DNA from: Absidia repens
Lineage: Eukaryota; Mucoromycota; Mucoromycetes; Mucorales; Cunninghamellaceae
NCBI GenBank assembly: GCA_002105175.1
Contig: MCGE01000028.1
Coordinates: 434,001-498,000, forward strand
Reading direction: 5' to 3'
Length of the DNA: 64,000 nt
Positions 33,978 through 47,191 of this stretch are shown piece after piece; within the stretch, counting starts at the first letter, position 1, and each line of letters starts with the position of its first letter. Below the pieces are notes generated by a model. The model was not told where the DNA came from, did not search any database, and saw only the letters and a list, made by a program, of their open reading frames with translations. Both the position numbers and the translations under genes were made by a program.

Positions 33978-36509
33978 ATGCCTTTGGATATTACTAAGGA
34001 CGAGCAGTACGATTATGAAGAAAGCTACGACGATGCTTATGATGACGACGACTACGACGATTATCTAGAAGATGAACTCAACGATGCCGATATTTGGGAT
34101 ACGGCCACTGGGGGTAAGATGACAGCAACACCAAACACATTTCACTTTTGCTCAAGTGACTCACCCAATTCTTTTTTTTTATCTAGATTTCACCAAACAG
34201 TATAACAAACTCAAACAACAGGTGACGACGACATCCAACCCTGCAAACTCCAACGCTAATAAACCCGCACCAGCTGTCAACAGTAAACGAGTGGTTGTCA
34301 ATAACCCCACTACTACTCCAACCACAACAGCAACTGGCACCAACACTGATCTTGAATCCTCCACCACAACAACCTCCAAAGCCTCTATTGCAGGATCTCA
34401 AACTACGGCGTCAAACGGTGAAGTGGAAGCGAAAAAGAAACTTTTGGATTCCCAAATCGAAACATTGGGACGTTATGCCAGTCGTATTCATGTGGATCAA
34501 TATGCACCTCCTCGTATCTCGTCTTCCGTTGCTAGTGATATCAAACTAAGTAGCAAGAAAGCCAGTGGCGAAAAGTAAGCTGAAACAGGAATAATGCTGG
34601 TGGCAGAAGGAGGGAAGGGGTTGTTGAAGATGTTTGATTTTCCCCCAACCAGCGGAGGTAGTAGTATTCTCGTGACTCATCTCATTATTTTAATAGGAAC
34701 AATCAAAAGGATAAGGCAGACCGTGCGACAGTGGAACAAGTCTTGGATCCTCGAACTCGTATTATTCTTTTCAAAATGCTTAACCGTGGTATCTTCTATG
34801 AAATTAATGGATGTATTAGTACTGGGAAAGAGGTAAAACGACACAAATACACAACACATGTATACTAAGTGAATCCACCTACTAATGGCACGTATATGAT
34901 GTCTTTTTTTTTAATAGGCAAATGTATACCATGCATCAACAGAAGATGGGCAACATCGTGCAATCAAGGTTTACAAGACATCTATTTTGACCTTCAAGGA
35001 TCGAGACCGTTATGTGACAGGTGAATATCGATTCCGTCATGGTTACAGCAAATCGAACCCTCGAAAAATGGTCAAGGTGTGGGCCGAAAAGGAAATGCGT
35101 AATCTTCGTCGAATCCATCAAGCAGGTATTCCGTCACCTGAAGCTTTGGTGCTCCGTATGCATGTTTTGGTCATGGAATTTTTGGGTGACAAAAATGGAT
35201 GGTAAGAAACGAAAGAGAATGAGATGTAGTTGTTATATCAATCATTTTCTCATCAAAGTTTTGTCTTACTATAGGGCTTATCCAAGATTAAAAGATGCAC
35301 AAATTGAAGCTTCTCGTTATCCTAAGCTGTATTACCAATTGATCAAGAATGTCCGTACCATGTATCAAGTATGTAAACTGGTCCATGCCGATTTATCCGA
35401 GTACAATATTCTGTAAGTCTAAACAAATTAGGCAATGTGCGGAAAAACAAGTACTGTGGGGTATTATATATTTATATACTTTATATAATATAGGTATCAT
35501 TCTCGCACATTATACATCATTGACGTATCGCAATCAGTGGAACATGATCATCCTCATGCCTCTGACTTTTTACGAAAGGATCTTGCCAATGTCACCGATT
35601 ACTTTGCCAAAAAGGGTGTCCGTGTCATGAGTTTGATGGATCTCTTCCAGTTTGTTACTGATGCGTCCTTTGGCAATGAAGAAGAAGTGGTCGATGAAGC
35701 TTTAGAAAAGGTAAGACATTGAAGGAGGAAACATGCCAATTATGATCGCTTACTGTTTTATATATTACATGCAGATCCAAATGAAAATGAACGCCGATCC
35801 GGAAAAGGAACGAAATACTCGAGAAGAAGATATCTTCATGAAATCGTATATACCTCAAACTTTGAATGAAGTCATAGATGTCGAACGTGATACTCTGTTG
35901 GTTGCTGAAGGGGAAGGAAAAGACGTAAGTAGCAATGAATTAATCATTTAGAGGGGGGGGGGAAATCGATAGTTTTTTAACATGTACATTTTTTTTATAT
36001 ATACTTCGAAGCTTGTTTATTCAAATCTATTAGGGCAATCCAACTTTAGCCAACAGAATCAATTAAAAGAAGCCGTGACGGAGGATATCACCACATCAGT
36101 AGATAATATCACTCTTGAAGATAATCAACAAGTTGAGACATCCGACAAAGACTTCAACAGCAACAACACAGATGACAAAAAGATTAGTGCAGCCAAAATC
36201 AACAAGGTAGATGACGAAGAAATAACCATCGGCACCCATGCAGCTAGTGATAATGACAGTGAAGCTGTTGACACCGAAGACGACAACGACAACGAGGATG
36301 ATGATGATGATGAGGAAGACAGCGATGAAGACAACGACGATGGCAAGGATCGAATCAAGAAACCTAAAGGCAAAAAGAATGAAGACAAGGACAGCAAGAA
36401 GGAACGGAAACAAAAGGCCAAGGAGGAGGCTCGGGAAAAACGAAAGACCAAGCTTCCAAAGGCAGAAAAGAAACGAAAAATCAAGACCAGTAGAAACAAG
36501 AAAAAATAG
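33978..36509 (+). CDS. RIO1: RIO1 atypical serine/threonine kinase
   Basis: Kinase/ATPase acting in the last cytoplasmic steps of 40S maturation. Eight exons (33978-34113, 34187-34574, 34697-34832, 34918-35201, 35275-35412, 35494-35710, 35775-35924, 36012-36509) give 648 residues. The N-terminus is very acidic, followed by a Thr/Asn/Pro linker. The RIO domain shows ISTGKEANVYHA (P-loop), [19 protein letters not shown] (with the ATP-binding Lys), the catalytic loop [13 protein letters not shown], and the metal-binding [13 protein letters not shown]. The C-terminus is long, acidic then Lys-rich, as in other RIO1 proteins. The last acceptor is TTCGAAG|CTTG (36012). The nearer TATTAG acceptor would break the frame. 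A G10 tract lies in intron 7. Confidence 0.95.
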
Positions 36510-38895
36510 ATTAGATATACTATGTATTTGTAGTTCAGCCACACTTTCTCCCCTCCCCTCTTCCACTACACACACACACACACCCTTTGTACATCTTTTA
36601 TTTTGACCGGCATTAAAATTATTATTACTACTATTATTATACATATATTCAATAAAATATATCTTTGAAGCATTTTATTTTTACTTGAAAAGCTTGTCCA
36701 ATGGATTGCTAATGGTAAAATGGTGAAATGTGATGATGTTGATGATGACTTGAGGGGTTTCCATGTTCACTTTGTATGAAAAAAGGTACACGTAGGTGCT
36801 TATTGTGGTGCTACAGAGAGATAGAGAAAACAAACCGGAGGGAAAATCATTTAGATGAAGGGATGTTGGCTAGTGTTTGAGTACCAGCATTGTATTATCC
36901 CTTGAAAAAATGACTTTGACGGGAAAGAGGGAGGATATACACCTAAAGTATGCATTGGCATTGCTGTACTGCACAGTACAGCATTGTACTGGGTCGGAGG
37001 ATGGGTTATTGAAACTAAAATTGACGAGTTGGATATATACATTTTATCCAGTATGCTAAAGGCTACACTGACAGTGTGGTCTAGGCTGATTGATGTAGAA
37101 AAACTACTGCATCTCATATCAAGTGATCTAGAATTAGCAATCAGTCCCTTAGGGATGAGAGCGGCTTACAGGGACAGTTATACTCAAGTCACGGTCTAGC
37201 TTCATTAATATACTGTGATTGGGAGATTAAAAACAAAGCCCATATTTGTCAACAAGTGACCTAGGACAGCAGGTGTATGGTAAGTTACTCACAAAACAGC
37301 TACAATAACGACTCTGCTCACTATCTAATGGGTCAGAAGATGGTTAACAAAGAGGGCATTTTTTAATGAAGCAACATGGTAGACATTACACTACATGCAT
37401 GCGGTTTATTATAACAAGGGATCTAATATATAGTATAAGTACTGACGAGGACTAATGGTATTTTTTTTTTTTTTTGTAGCGTAACACCGGTCAACACTAA
37501 ACACAAAACCCGACAATAGTAGAAAAGGGATCTACTGCAGAAGACATGAGAGAGACTAATGAGACATATTTCATCGAAACAAGTAAAACACACATATTTT
37601 TATTCAAGTATAGATTGAAACTATGGACAAACTAATACAAAACTAAACTAATGGAGGTTTCAAAAAACCAATTAATGGTGGTTCAAAATCCTGAATCCAA
37701 ACTGAAAGGGTTTCCCATGCATGTTGTAATCCCTGAGCAGAACCCCCTTTTAAACTAGTCCTGACACTAATCTAAGGTCACCATGACCTCAATGAAGTTA
37801 AATGGTGAAGAAAAAAAAATGAAGGAAATAAAGAAAATGAAAAGAAAGAGAGAGAGAGGGAAAAAAAATTAGGAGTAAATAAATATTCACGTGGGCGGGA
37901 GTTTAATTTATTTTTGGACTCTCATAAGGATTTGACTTGCAATTTTCTATTTCCAACATGCGGATTGCTTCCTCCTCGTATTAACCACCAATATTCAACA
38001 TCGGCGGCATGAATGTTTTCTTTTCTTGATTCCTTTTCAGACAATATGGAGCAGTTCGGTCTAGTTTATCTTGTCGAATTGATATACCCACACTGTAGAG
38101 TACAGTATCGTGCGTGTAGAAAAAGATATATAAGAAAATGCTGGTGTGTGTGTGGGCACAATGAAAAAAAAATTAAAGATTCGATCAATTTCGTGTATCT
38201 ACAGTGCTGGTGCTCAGAAAATAGGAAAGTGAAAACTTCTTTATATCATCATGGTAGTTTTTTTTTTAAAAAAAAAAAGACACTGAAGAACGTATAAAAA
38301 TAAACAGTGATGAATTGTTTAAAAATATGTTTATTGAAGCGTACTGGAAGCATTTACAGTAGTTCAGTCTCATATCATTCTTTTTCTTTTTTTTTTTTTT
38401 TTTTGTATCAAGAAATGCGGTGCATAGACTATAGAAAAGATAGTGACACAACACTGGGATAAAATTCGGGCACTAGTTGGCCAGCTTTTCATCCATCTGT
38501 GTCCCTTGCAATATTAAAAACATATATATCCTTATACTATTCACACATAAATACAGTCACGATATAGTTTCTGTTTATTGAATGAAGATAGTACCAAAAA
38601 AGGAAGTTTCAACTCAAACTATAATATGAAGAGGCAATGATATAACTAATGAGGCAGCAAATAGGGTTGGGATTCAGTGACACATAAGTAAAAAATGAAA
38701 GACAAAGTTTGGCAGAATAGAGAGACTTTTTTATTTTTTTCAAAAGCAACATATACAAAGCAACATATAAATATTTTGGGCATAAACTAATCACAAATAG
38801 AAAATGATAAATCATAAAGTAATATCGATGGTGGAGAAGGAATGTAGTGAAGAAAAAAATATACGAGATCAAACGAATGAGAGGGGACAGAAGGA
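36510..38895. other. Intergenic region between RIO1 and the HSF-type gene (convergent)
   Basis: Contains the RIO1 poly(A) region (AATAAAATAT at about 36651), a long copy of the dispersed repeat family (about 36960-38030), and a T10A11 palindrome at 38258-38278. No gene recognised in the rest. Confidence 0.6.
36960..38030 (+). repeat. Dispersed repeat family, copy R5
   Basis: Begins near an 8-bp-arm palindrome (CTGTACTG-CA-CAGTACAG, 36964-36981). Later blocks include CATATCAAGTGATCTAGAAT, TTACTCACAAAACAGC, ATTTTTATTCAAGTATAG, TGAATCCAAACTGAAAGGG, TAATCCCTGAGC, CTAGTCCTGACACTAATC, a purine run and TTCACGTGGGCGGG (about 37887). The part after CACGTG still resembles copy R4 (GGCGGCATGAATGTTTTC against GGTGGAATGACTGTTCTC). 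Confidence 0.75.
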
Positions 38896-40363
38896 TCATT
38901 TACATTGGGGTCGTTGGGTAAGTGTAAAATCATAGTTGGTAGGGGCAGTATTATTGTTGCTGTTAGTGGTGGCGGTGGTTGTGGTAGAACTAGCAAAATC
39001 AGTTGGCGTCCGTGGAGAATATAAAGAAGTATCATCATCTGAGGCTGTTAGACCTGCAGATGTTGAAGAAACAGACGTAGCAAAAGAAGAAGTTAAAGGA
39101 CCGAGACCGTTCACCGATGAATATGTGTGACTGTAGTGATGCTGTGGAGGTTGTGGGTGATTGTAAGAAGAATGTGTTGGCAAATTTTGAGTTTTAACTG
39201 TCAATGGAGATGGAGAAGGCGGTGAGGAATAATGATGATGGAACAGCTGACGGTGATTTCGTTGCTGTTGCTGTTGCTGTTGATAATGGTGATAATGATG
39301 ATGATCACTATATGGTGCTGAATTTGATGAGAGAACGTTGATATTGCTTTTCATGTGAGTGGGAAGTGGTGATTCATGCGAAGTGACAAATATAGAAGGT
39401 GCAGTATTGCTAGCGTTTTCGAGTGATAGTCCTTCTAGGTTGAGCTCCACTGGCAATTTGCCTACAAAATAATTTATATAATAAAAAGTAAGCCAATCAA
39501 ATTCAATGGGAAGTAGGGGGGGGGAAGGTATGATACAATTTCAACTTACCACCATTTTGCTGAGATATACAATGAGCTAATTGCTTGATAACCAATGTCT
39601 GAGATGCTTGCTTTTTCTTGGTGTCTGAGAGTTCTTTAACCACTTGATTAAAATTGTCAAATAATTGATTGATTTGTTGAATAATATCAGTTTGAGACAT
39701 TTGAATCATGTTTAGGTGAGCTTGAATATCGCCTTGAGTCTTGGTGTCCGTTTCCATTGCCTTCCGCTTGATGTCATCCAATAATTCAGGTCGTCCGCGT
39801 AAAAACTTTTGATGAGAAAATTCCCAGATTTGATTTTCTGCCAAAGTTCTGTGACCCCGAGGTGACTTGTTGATTTTGTGGAATCCATACCTGCATTAAC
39901 AGATATAAGGTAGTTGGTTAGATACATATGAGTCACCATACTTACAATTTTTTGGCCACTTACATGTTGAGTTGCCGTACAAAACTTGAAAAGTTGTTAT
40001 GCTTAAAATGCTTTGGTAGTACATCCTTCGAAAAATCCATAATATTGCAGACAATAAAAGATGAGCCAACATAGTTCCATGCTATCAAATGTTGATATTG
40101 ATCGTCGAGCACCATACTATGAAAAAAAAAATCAATAAATGCGAATTTGACGGGTATTTTCTGGTATTTTACTTGAATAACTTGTGTACGAATGTATTTG
40201 TATGCGTTGATTTGTGGTCTACAGGACTACTGTTGTCCCTGCACGTATTTGTTTCGCCAGTTTTTAACATGGTTGACGGATTAGAGTTGATCAAGTTGAG
40301 AGAAGGATTCAGGACACTAAAGCTTGTCAAGGAGGCAGCATCAGGGTGACGATAAGAATCCAT
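38896..40363 (-). CDS. Heat shock factor (HSF-type) transcription factor
   Basis: DNA-binding regulator of 416 residues. Exons on minus: 40173-40363, 39964-40116, 39550-39890 and 38896-39461. The HSF domain (about residues 58-155) reads FVHKLFNMVLDDQYQHLIAW, then VGSSFIVCNIMDFSKDVLPK, HFKHNNFSSFVRQLNMYGFH, and ends NQIWEFSHQKFLRGRPELL. A hydrophobic heptad region follows (AHLNMIQMSQTDIIQQINQL) and could trimerise, as in HSF1. The C-terminus is Ser/Thr/Pro/His/Gln-rich low complexity with a CAG-type Gln run. HSF1 and the Skn7/Sfl1 group share this fold. The trimerisation region favours an HSF1-like role, but no phylogeny was done. A G9 tract lies in the last intron. Confidence 0.9.
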
Positions 40364-40786
40364 AAAATAAAATAAAACCGTTAAACATATAAGAAAAAAT
40401 GTTTTTTTTTAAATATACGTATTAAAAAAAAAAAAAAAGAAGAAAGAGAAAGAAAAGAAGAACTTACCCGCATCCCCTTTACACGATTTAGTGACAATGG
40501 AAGATCGAGAAAAAATTCAATGAAAATAAATTTAAGAACCGACATTTTTTCCAGTGCCAAAACTTGACCTGGTGCTACATCAGCCCAAAACCCACCACCC
40601 ATCCCTCTCCATATAAATGATAACAAAACCAAATCTTAATTCATGTGAGTATTTGACTTTTATGGCACCAATGTAATATAAATACAAGTATGAAATCAGG
40701 TTTTTTATTTCAAAATACAAAACAATACGACAATAAAAATAAATAATGTATAAAAAAATGAGAGGAAGAAACTACACTAAATAAGA
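40364..40786. other. Spacer between QOR 3' end and HSF 5' end
   Basis: Holds the HSF upstream region, with A-rich and purine-rich runs (40427-40462), and the 3' flank of the oxidoreductase gene (AATAAAAATAAATAATG region about 40733-40750). A minus-strand ORF here has no recognisable similarity. Confidence 0.4.
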
Positions 40787-42084
40787 TCAGATCTTGCTAT
40801 CCTTCTTGCCAACAGTGGCTACCACCTTCGCATAAGATTCCCGATCATTGATAGCTTTGAGCCCTTTGGGAATATCAGAGAAGGAATACACAGTATCATA
40901 CAAGGCAGGTAAAAGTTTTCCAGATTCAAACAGTTCGAAAAGTGCCTTCCATACTTCAGGAATTCTTTCTGGTTCATTCTTGGTATAACTATCCCAGGAA
41001 TGCAAAACAAAAAGTTATTAATATACTTTTAATCGATATACCTGTTGTATTTTTTATACTTACGCCCCCAATGTAATCCACTATAAAACCATCAGACAGA
41101 AAAAAGATAAGAGTCAGTTTTTTTTTTAAAAAAAAAACAAAAAAAAAGGAATGAAATCACAACAACTTACACAGCAGAGATGTTTTTCAAAAGCAGTCGA
41201 TTGGCAGGAATCTTTTCAATAGTTCCTTGAGCAAACCCAATGATTAGAATACGGCCATTCCAAGCAGTACATTTGGTACTACAATGGTGTTGTGTAAGAA
41301 AACAAGAATATAGAGATCAGAAATCATGTTGTTTGTTCAATCAAGATATTTTTCTAACCTTTGTTCCACCAATCCAACAGGATCATAGACAACATCAGCG
41401 CCATGTCCCTTTGTCACTTTTTTGACTTGATCGGTCCAATCCTTGTCACGATAGTTAATAAGATGGTCAGCACCGAATTTCTTGGCCACTTGCAGTTTTT
41501 CTTCCGACCCAGCAGTAGCAATGACAATGGCACCCAATGCTTTGGCAATTTGCACAGCGGCAATCCCAACACCACCAGCAGCAGCATGGACCAAGCAGTA
41601 TTCACCGGCCTTCAAGTTGGCACGTAAAACCAATGCAGAATAACTAGTAGGATAAGTGATGTAGAGGCCACAAGCTTGCTCAAACGTAAAGTTCTTGGGC
41701 ATAGGGAGTAATTTGCTGGCTTCCACATTCACTACTTCGGCAAAAGCACTACCTGAGCCAAATACACGATCGCCGACTTTGTATTGAGGAACCGTCGATG
41801 ATTCTACCACCCCACTGAATTCTCCTCCAGGGACAAAAGGAAAAGGTGGTTTGATTTGATACCGGCCTTGAATCTACATTCATACGAAAGAAAAAGGAAA
41901 ACTGATTAGTAATTGCTTGTAAGCCATTCATTTGTCATCTTACCATAAGAGTGTCAAAGAAGTTGAGACCCACAGCCTTGACTTTGATTTGCACTTCACC
42001 TTGCTTTGGAGCAGTGACAGAGGTTTCTTCAATAGTCATTTCTTCAGGTCCTTTCAACCACTTCTTCACAACATAAGCTTTCAT
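40787..42084 (-). CDS. Zinc-type alcohol dehydrogenase-like quinone oxidoreductase (MDR family)
   Basis: NAD(P)H-dependent quinone reductase of the medium-chain dehydrogenase superfamily, probably cytosolic, about 327 residues. Exons on minus: 41944-42084, 41359-41873, 41171-41278, a 17-nt exon 41064-41080, and 40787-40988. Motifs: the GroES-like start MKAYVVKKWLKGPEEMTIEE, NFFDTLMIQGRYQIKPPFPF, VPGGEFSGVV and VGDRVFG. The Rossmann motif is HAAAGGVGIAAVQIAKALGA. The catalytic zinc ligands of alcohol dehydrogenases are absent, which fits a quinone reductase. The 17-nt exon should encode GLHWGA, but one G is missing from the C5/G5 run at 41065-41069. With six the frame closes exactly. This looks like a sequencing error. 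Confidence 0.88.
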
Positions 42085-44494
42085 TGTTGATTGTATTCAA
42101 GATGAGTAATGTACAAAATAAGAGAGAGCGAAAAAAAAAAAAAATTCAAAGAAGGAAAAAATAGCATATTCTTCTTTTATAAATTTATTCCGCGCCCTGG
42201 TGGGAATATTGATGACTCGCTCACAAAAGCACACGCGCTGTGTTTGAAATTATGACCACTTCCCTGAACGCTGCTAAATTTTATATCGAAATTTCAAGGA
42301 GTGATATTCCAACTCATCCTAGCATCCCGCACCCGATTTTTCTTTTATTTTGATTTTTTTTATTGTTTTATTTTATTTTTTATTTCTTTCTTTTCACGCA
42401 CATCTCATTTAATATAATAGTAAGTATTGGAAGCTATACCTTGGACCCAATTTATGCCAGACTTGCCCTTAGCGGGAATTAAATCGTCTTTTTTCCTATT
42501 TTAGCTGATACTGAGAGAAACAAACCATTCTATTTTTTCAAATACTACACGCCGGATCAATTGATGAATGGAAAGAAACCCTTTTGGTTTTCTGACTGGG
42601 AGAAGTAAAAATTGTTTAGAGTACGCTGATAAACATATAGATAGGTAATATGACACTGTATTGAGATAATATACAATGAACGCTGTGATTGAAATATTCA
42701 AAGAATACCAGTAAAATAATAAAGAAAATTAAAAACTGACATATGGTTAAGCTGATGAACGATGGAATATATTATGGTTTATGATTAATGAGGGAGGGAA
42801 GGGGATGTTCACCGAAACATAAAGCAAATCCTTTTATTTGTTTGTTTATTTATATGATGATGTCCTATGACTGTTGGATGGGCGTGAATAAAGAACATGA
42901 TTGATACTGATTATCTATAAAATCACACTTTTTCGGGATACATACCAATAAAGCAAAAGGTTCGAAGGTACATATCATTAGGATGGATCGACATTATAGT
43001 GCTATAATATCTATTTTAAATCTGACACTATTGGGGTAAATGTGAAGGAAAGATGATTTTCATTACGATAGGCTAATTTTTTATTCAGTAAGAAATCAAG
43101 TCCCTGAACATCCTTGACGTCAATTGGCATGCAAATGTAGTTACTGTACTGTGCTTTATTTGTTTATTACTTAAGAATATATGTATGATGAAAGGTGGGC
43201 TACATACACAAAATCATATTGACAAGTATAGGATAGACTGTCCAACTATCTTTAGTATCATGTTTTGATCTATTTTTACCAATTGATACTTTTATTCTAT
43301 GCCGTAATGCATTGACAATGCTTCTATTTCTGTCTATGCTAACAAAATAGAGCAAGTATTATTTGCCATCAAGTTTCACGTCTTTGTCTCAATTGTGATT
43401 GTTCTTTGGTCTTGGCTTTTTTCTATTTAAAACACCGCCAAGCCCGAGAAACAGTGAAATCAGGTCCAGTGATAATTATGATGACGACGTTTCTAGAAAG
43501 ATTTTTTTTTTTTGGCATTTTTTCACCCTGAAAAAAGTATTCCATCAAAAAATAAAAACAGAATTCCAATTAAAGAAACGTGCTATTGACTATGGTGTTA
43601 TTCTTCTAGGCTTATGATATTTATCCTAGGCCATGTGAAACTGATTTTCATACTAACAAGCGGCTGTACCACCATATATTTTTCGTGTAACGTAAGAAAG
43701 AAGATCCTAGGTTAGGTCAGAAAGAAAGTATGGAATCATGCAAAAAAAGAATTTTTTCTATTCATAAAAAAAAAACAATACAATAAAATTACAATAATGT
43801 CAAATATTACGTTTTATTATAAACTATCATTTATAAAAATGATGTATTGGGTGAAAAATGGGGCTCATACCCTTAAGGTTTATTTGCATTTATTTGCTAT
43901 CAAAAAGCCCAATAGGTCCAGACCAAACATGGTTAGCGGCAGATGAAAGAGAAAAAAAAAATACATCAGCCCTAAGAATTGGGAACAGTTACAATTGATA
44001 TGATATTCATCCTCCACTTCCTCCGCCACCTTCAATTCTTCGGTGCTTGTTCAAAAAGATTATAATACACTATCGATATGATTGATTGATTGTTTGTTTT
44101 TTCTTCTTGGAAGTTATGAATTACGTCAATACCAAGAAAAAGAAATATCGTGATGGTTTCTGAAGGACGAGATAACGACAGTCAAGGACGGGAAAGGGGA
44201 TAAACAAGATCGCCCTTTCCCGTGCCACCAAGAAAAAAAAAATCATTTGATTGGTTGGTGCCAAAAATAAATTGAACAAAGTGGATCTTCGTTTTTAAAA
44301 AGAAAACTCCCCCCTTCCTTTCTTTTTTCTCTCTCTTCACTTTTTTTTTTTTTTACTTCGTATATATCCTCTCCTTCCTATTTTCTTTCTTCCTCCTTTT
44401 TTTTTTTTTTTGTTATATATAAATATAATCCTTACACACAAACACAAGCACACACATTCGCACATATACGCATATACATACACATACACATACG
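42085..44494. other. Long divergent intergenic region, QOR (-) / Anp1-family gene (+)
   Basis: A 2.4-kb AT-rich stretch with no recognised gene, tRNA or copy of the dispersed repeat. ORFs present are short and compositionally biased. The last 300 bp upstream of 44495 carry a C/T-rich block (44309-44410) and a (CA/TA)n-like leader (44434-44493), consistent with a promoter and 5' UTR. Confidence 0.5.
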
Positions 44495-45955
<1,461 letters not shown>

Positions 45956-47191
45956 AACTTTCTTAGTTAGTTAGTTAGTTAGTTAGTATACTGTATTTTT
46001 TTATTCTTATTTTTACCCACTTACACACTTCCTCCCTTCTCACTCCCTTTGCATACCCATTTATTCTTTATATATACATATATATACAGATTCCTTTTTT
46101 TTCATCTCTCACCCCCTTTGCCTTTTAGCAGAAAAGACAATTTCAAATCATCCCCCCCTTTTATTTTTTTATTCATACAGACTCATTCCAAAAAAAACAA
46201 GATAGCATGAATGAAACATTATGTATTATATAGATTACAAATAAAATCACAATTACCATATTTAATATGTCTGTTTCAAAGTGGATGCCTTGACAGGATG
46301 GATGATATCCATTGGAACAAGCACGATAGAGAAGGAATAGGTGTTAATCATATATGATGATACTGTAGTAGTATTACTCATACTGTGATGATGTTTGTGT
46401 TGATTATAATTGGTATATCATGATAAGATGATTTCGCTGAGGGGGGGGGTGCAAGGTCAAAATGGCACAGAAATTTCAATATCGATTGAAATCTGTAGAA
46501 TAAAAGTTATATAGGATATAGAGGAGGCAGTATTGGGAAAAGGGGAAATTCTGAGGTTGTTTTGGTGTATAATTAAGCGCAGACTACAGGAATGATCTTG
46601 TTTTGATAGATGGACATCAACAGAACTGAAAACATTATGCCGAGACTGATATTGAATGAGAAATTGAACTGAATGGCTGACATAGATGGAAAAGTGCGCC
46701 ATAATTAGTACGTGAGTAGACTTCTGACATCGTACCAGCACTTGTTGATATGTCTTACAGTGAAATGGGCGTGACCAACACCTTAGCTGCCACTATTCTG
46801 CGCAAAACTAAGCATAATCGGAAAGATCTATCACCTGTTTCCTAACACACATTAAAACTACGTAATGCATCGCCCAAAAGGTTTATAATAATATAAATCA
46901 TTGATTTTAAAAAAAAAAAAAAAAAAAAACCTTCCATTGGAGTATTTAATTCGTCTGTAGAGCAGCCAAACATTTTTTTTTTTTTAAAAAAAAGAGCATG
47001 TATAGATAAATATATAGAACATCTTTATTCATTCATAAATAATAACAATGAAGTAAAAATAAAATAAAAGTAATATGAATAATATAGAGACTAACTAGTA
47101 AACCTATGTGAGATATGATAAAAGGGTAAGGGAAAGGGGAGAAGAAGAAGAAAAGGAGTGGGATTGGATGGGGTGGGGGAATAGTCTATTC
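45956..47191. other. Convergent intergenic region, Anp1-family gene (+) / eIF4B (-)
   Basis: Contains (TTAG)n at about 45963-45987, a G9 tract (46441-46449), an A20-type run (about 46910-46929) and a T13A9 palindrome (46973-46994). No gene recognised. Confidence 0.5.

Noticed and set aside
36034..36509. RIO1 last exon starting after TATTAG (36034)
   Set aside because: It gives a stop within ten codons. The acceptor at 36011 keeps the frame and gives LVYSNLLG.
36096..36644. Minus-strand ORFs opposite the RIO1 C-terminus
   Set aside because: Hydrophobic shadow of the Lys/Asp/Glu-rich tail. Composition is explained entirely by the sense strand.
42085..44494. Hidden gene in the 2.4-kb QOR/Anp1-family gap
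   Set aside because: Scanned both strands. ORFs are short and biased, with no recognisable motifs or coherent exon chain.
45963..45987. (TTAG)n run considered as telomeric repeat
   Set aside because: Only about six units of TTAG, not TTAGGG, and located in a 3' UTR between normal genes.
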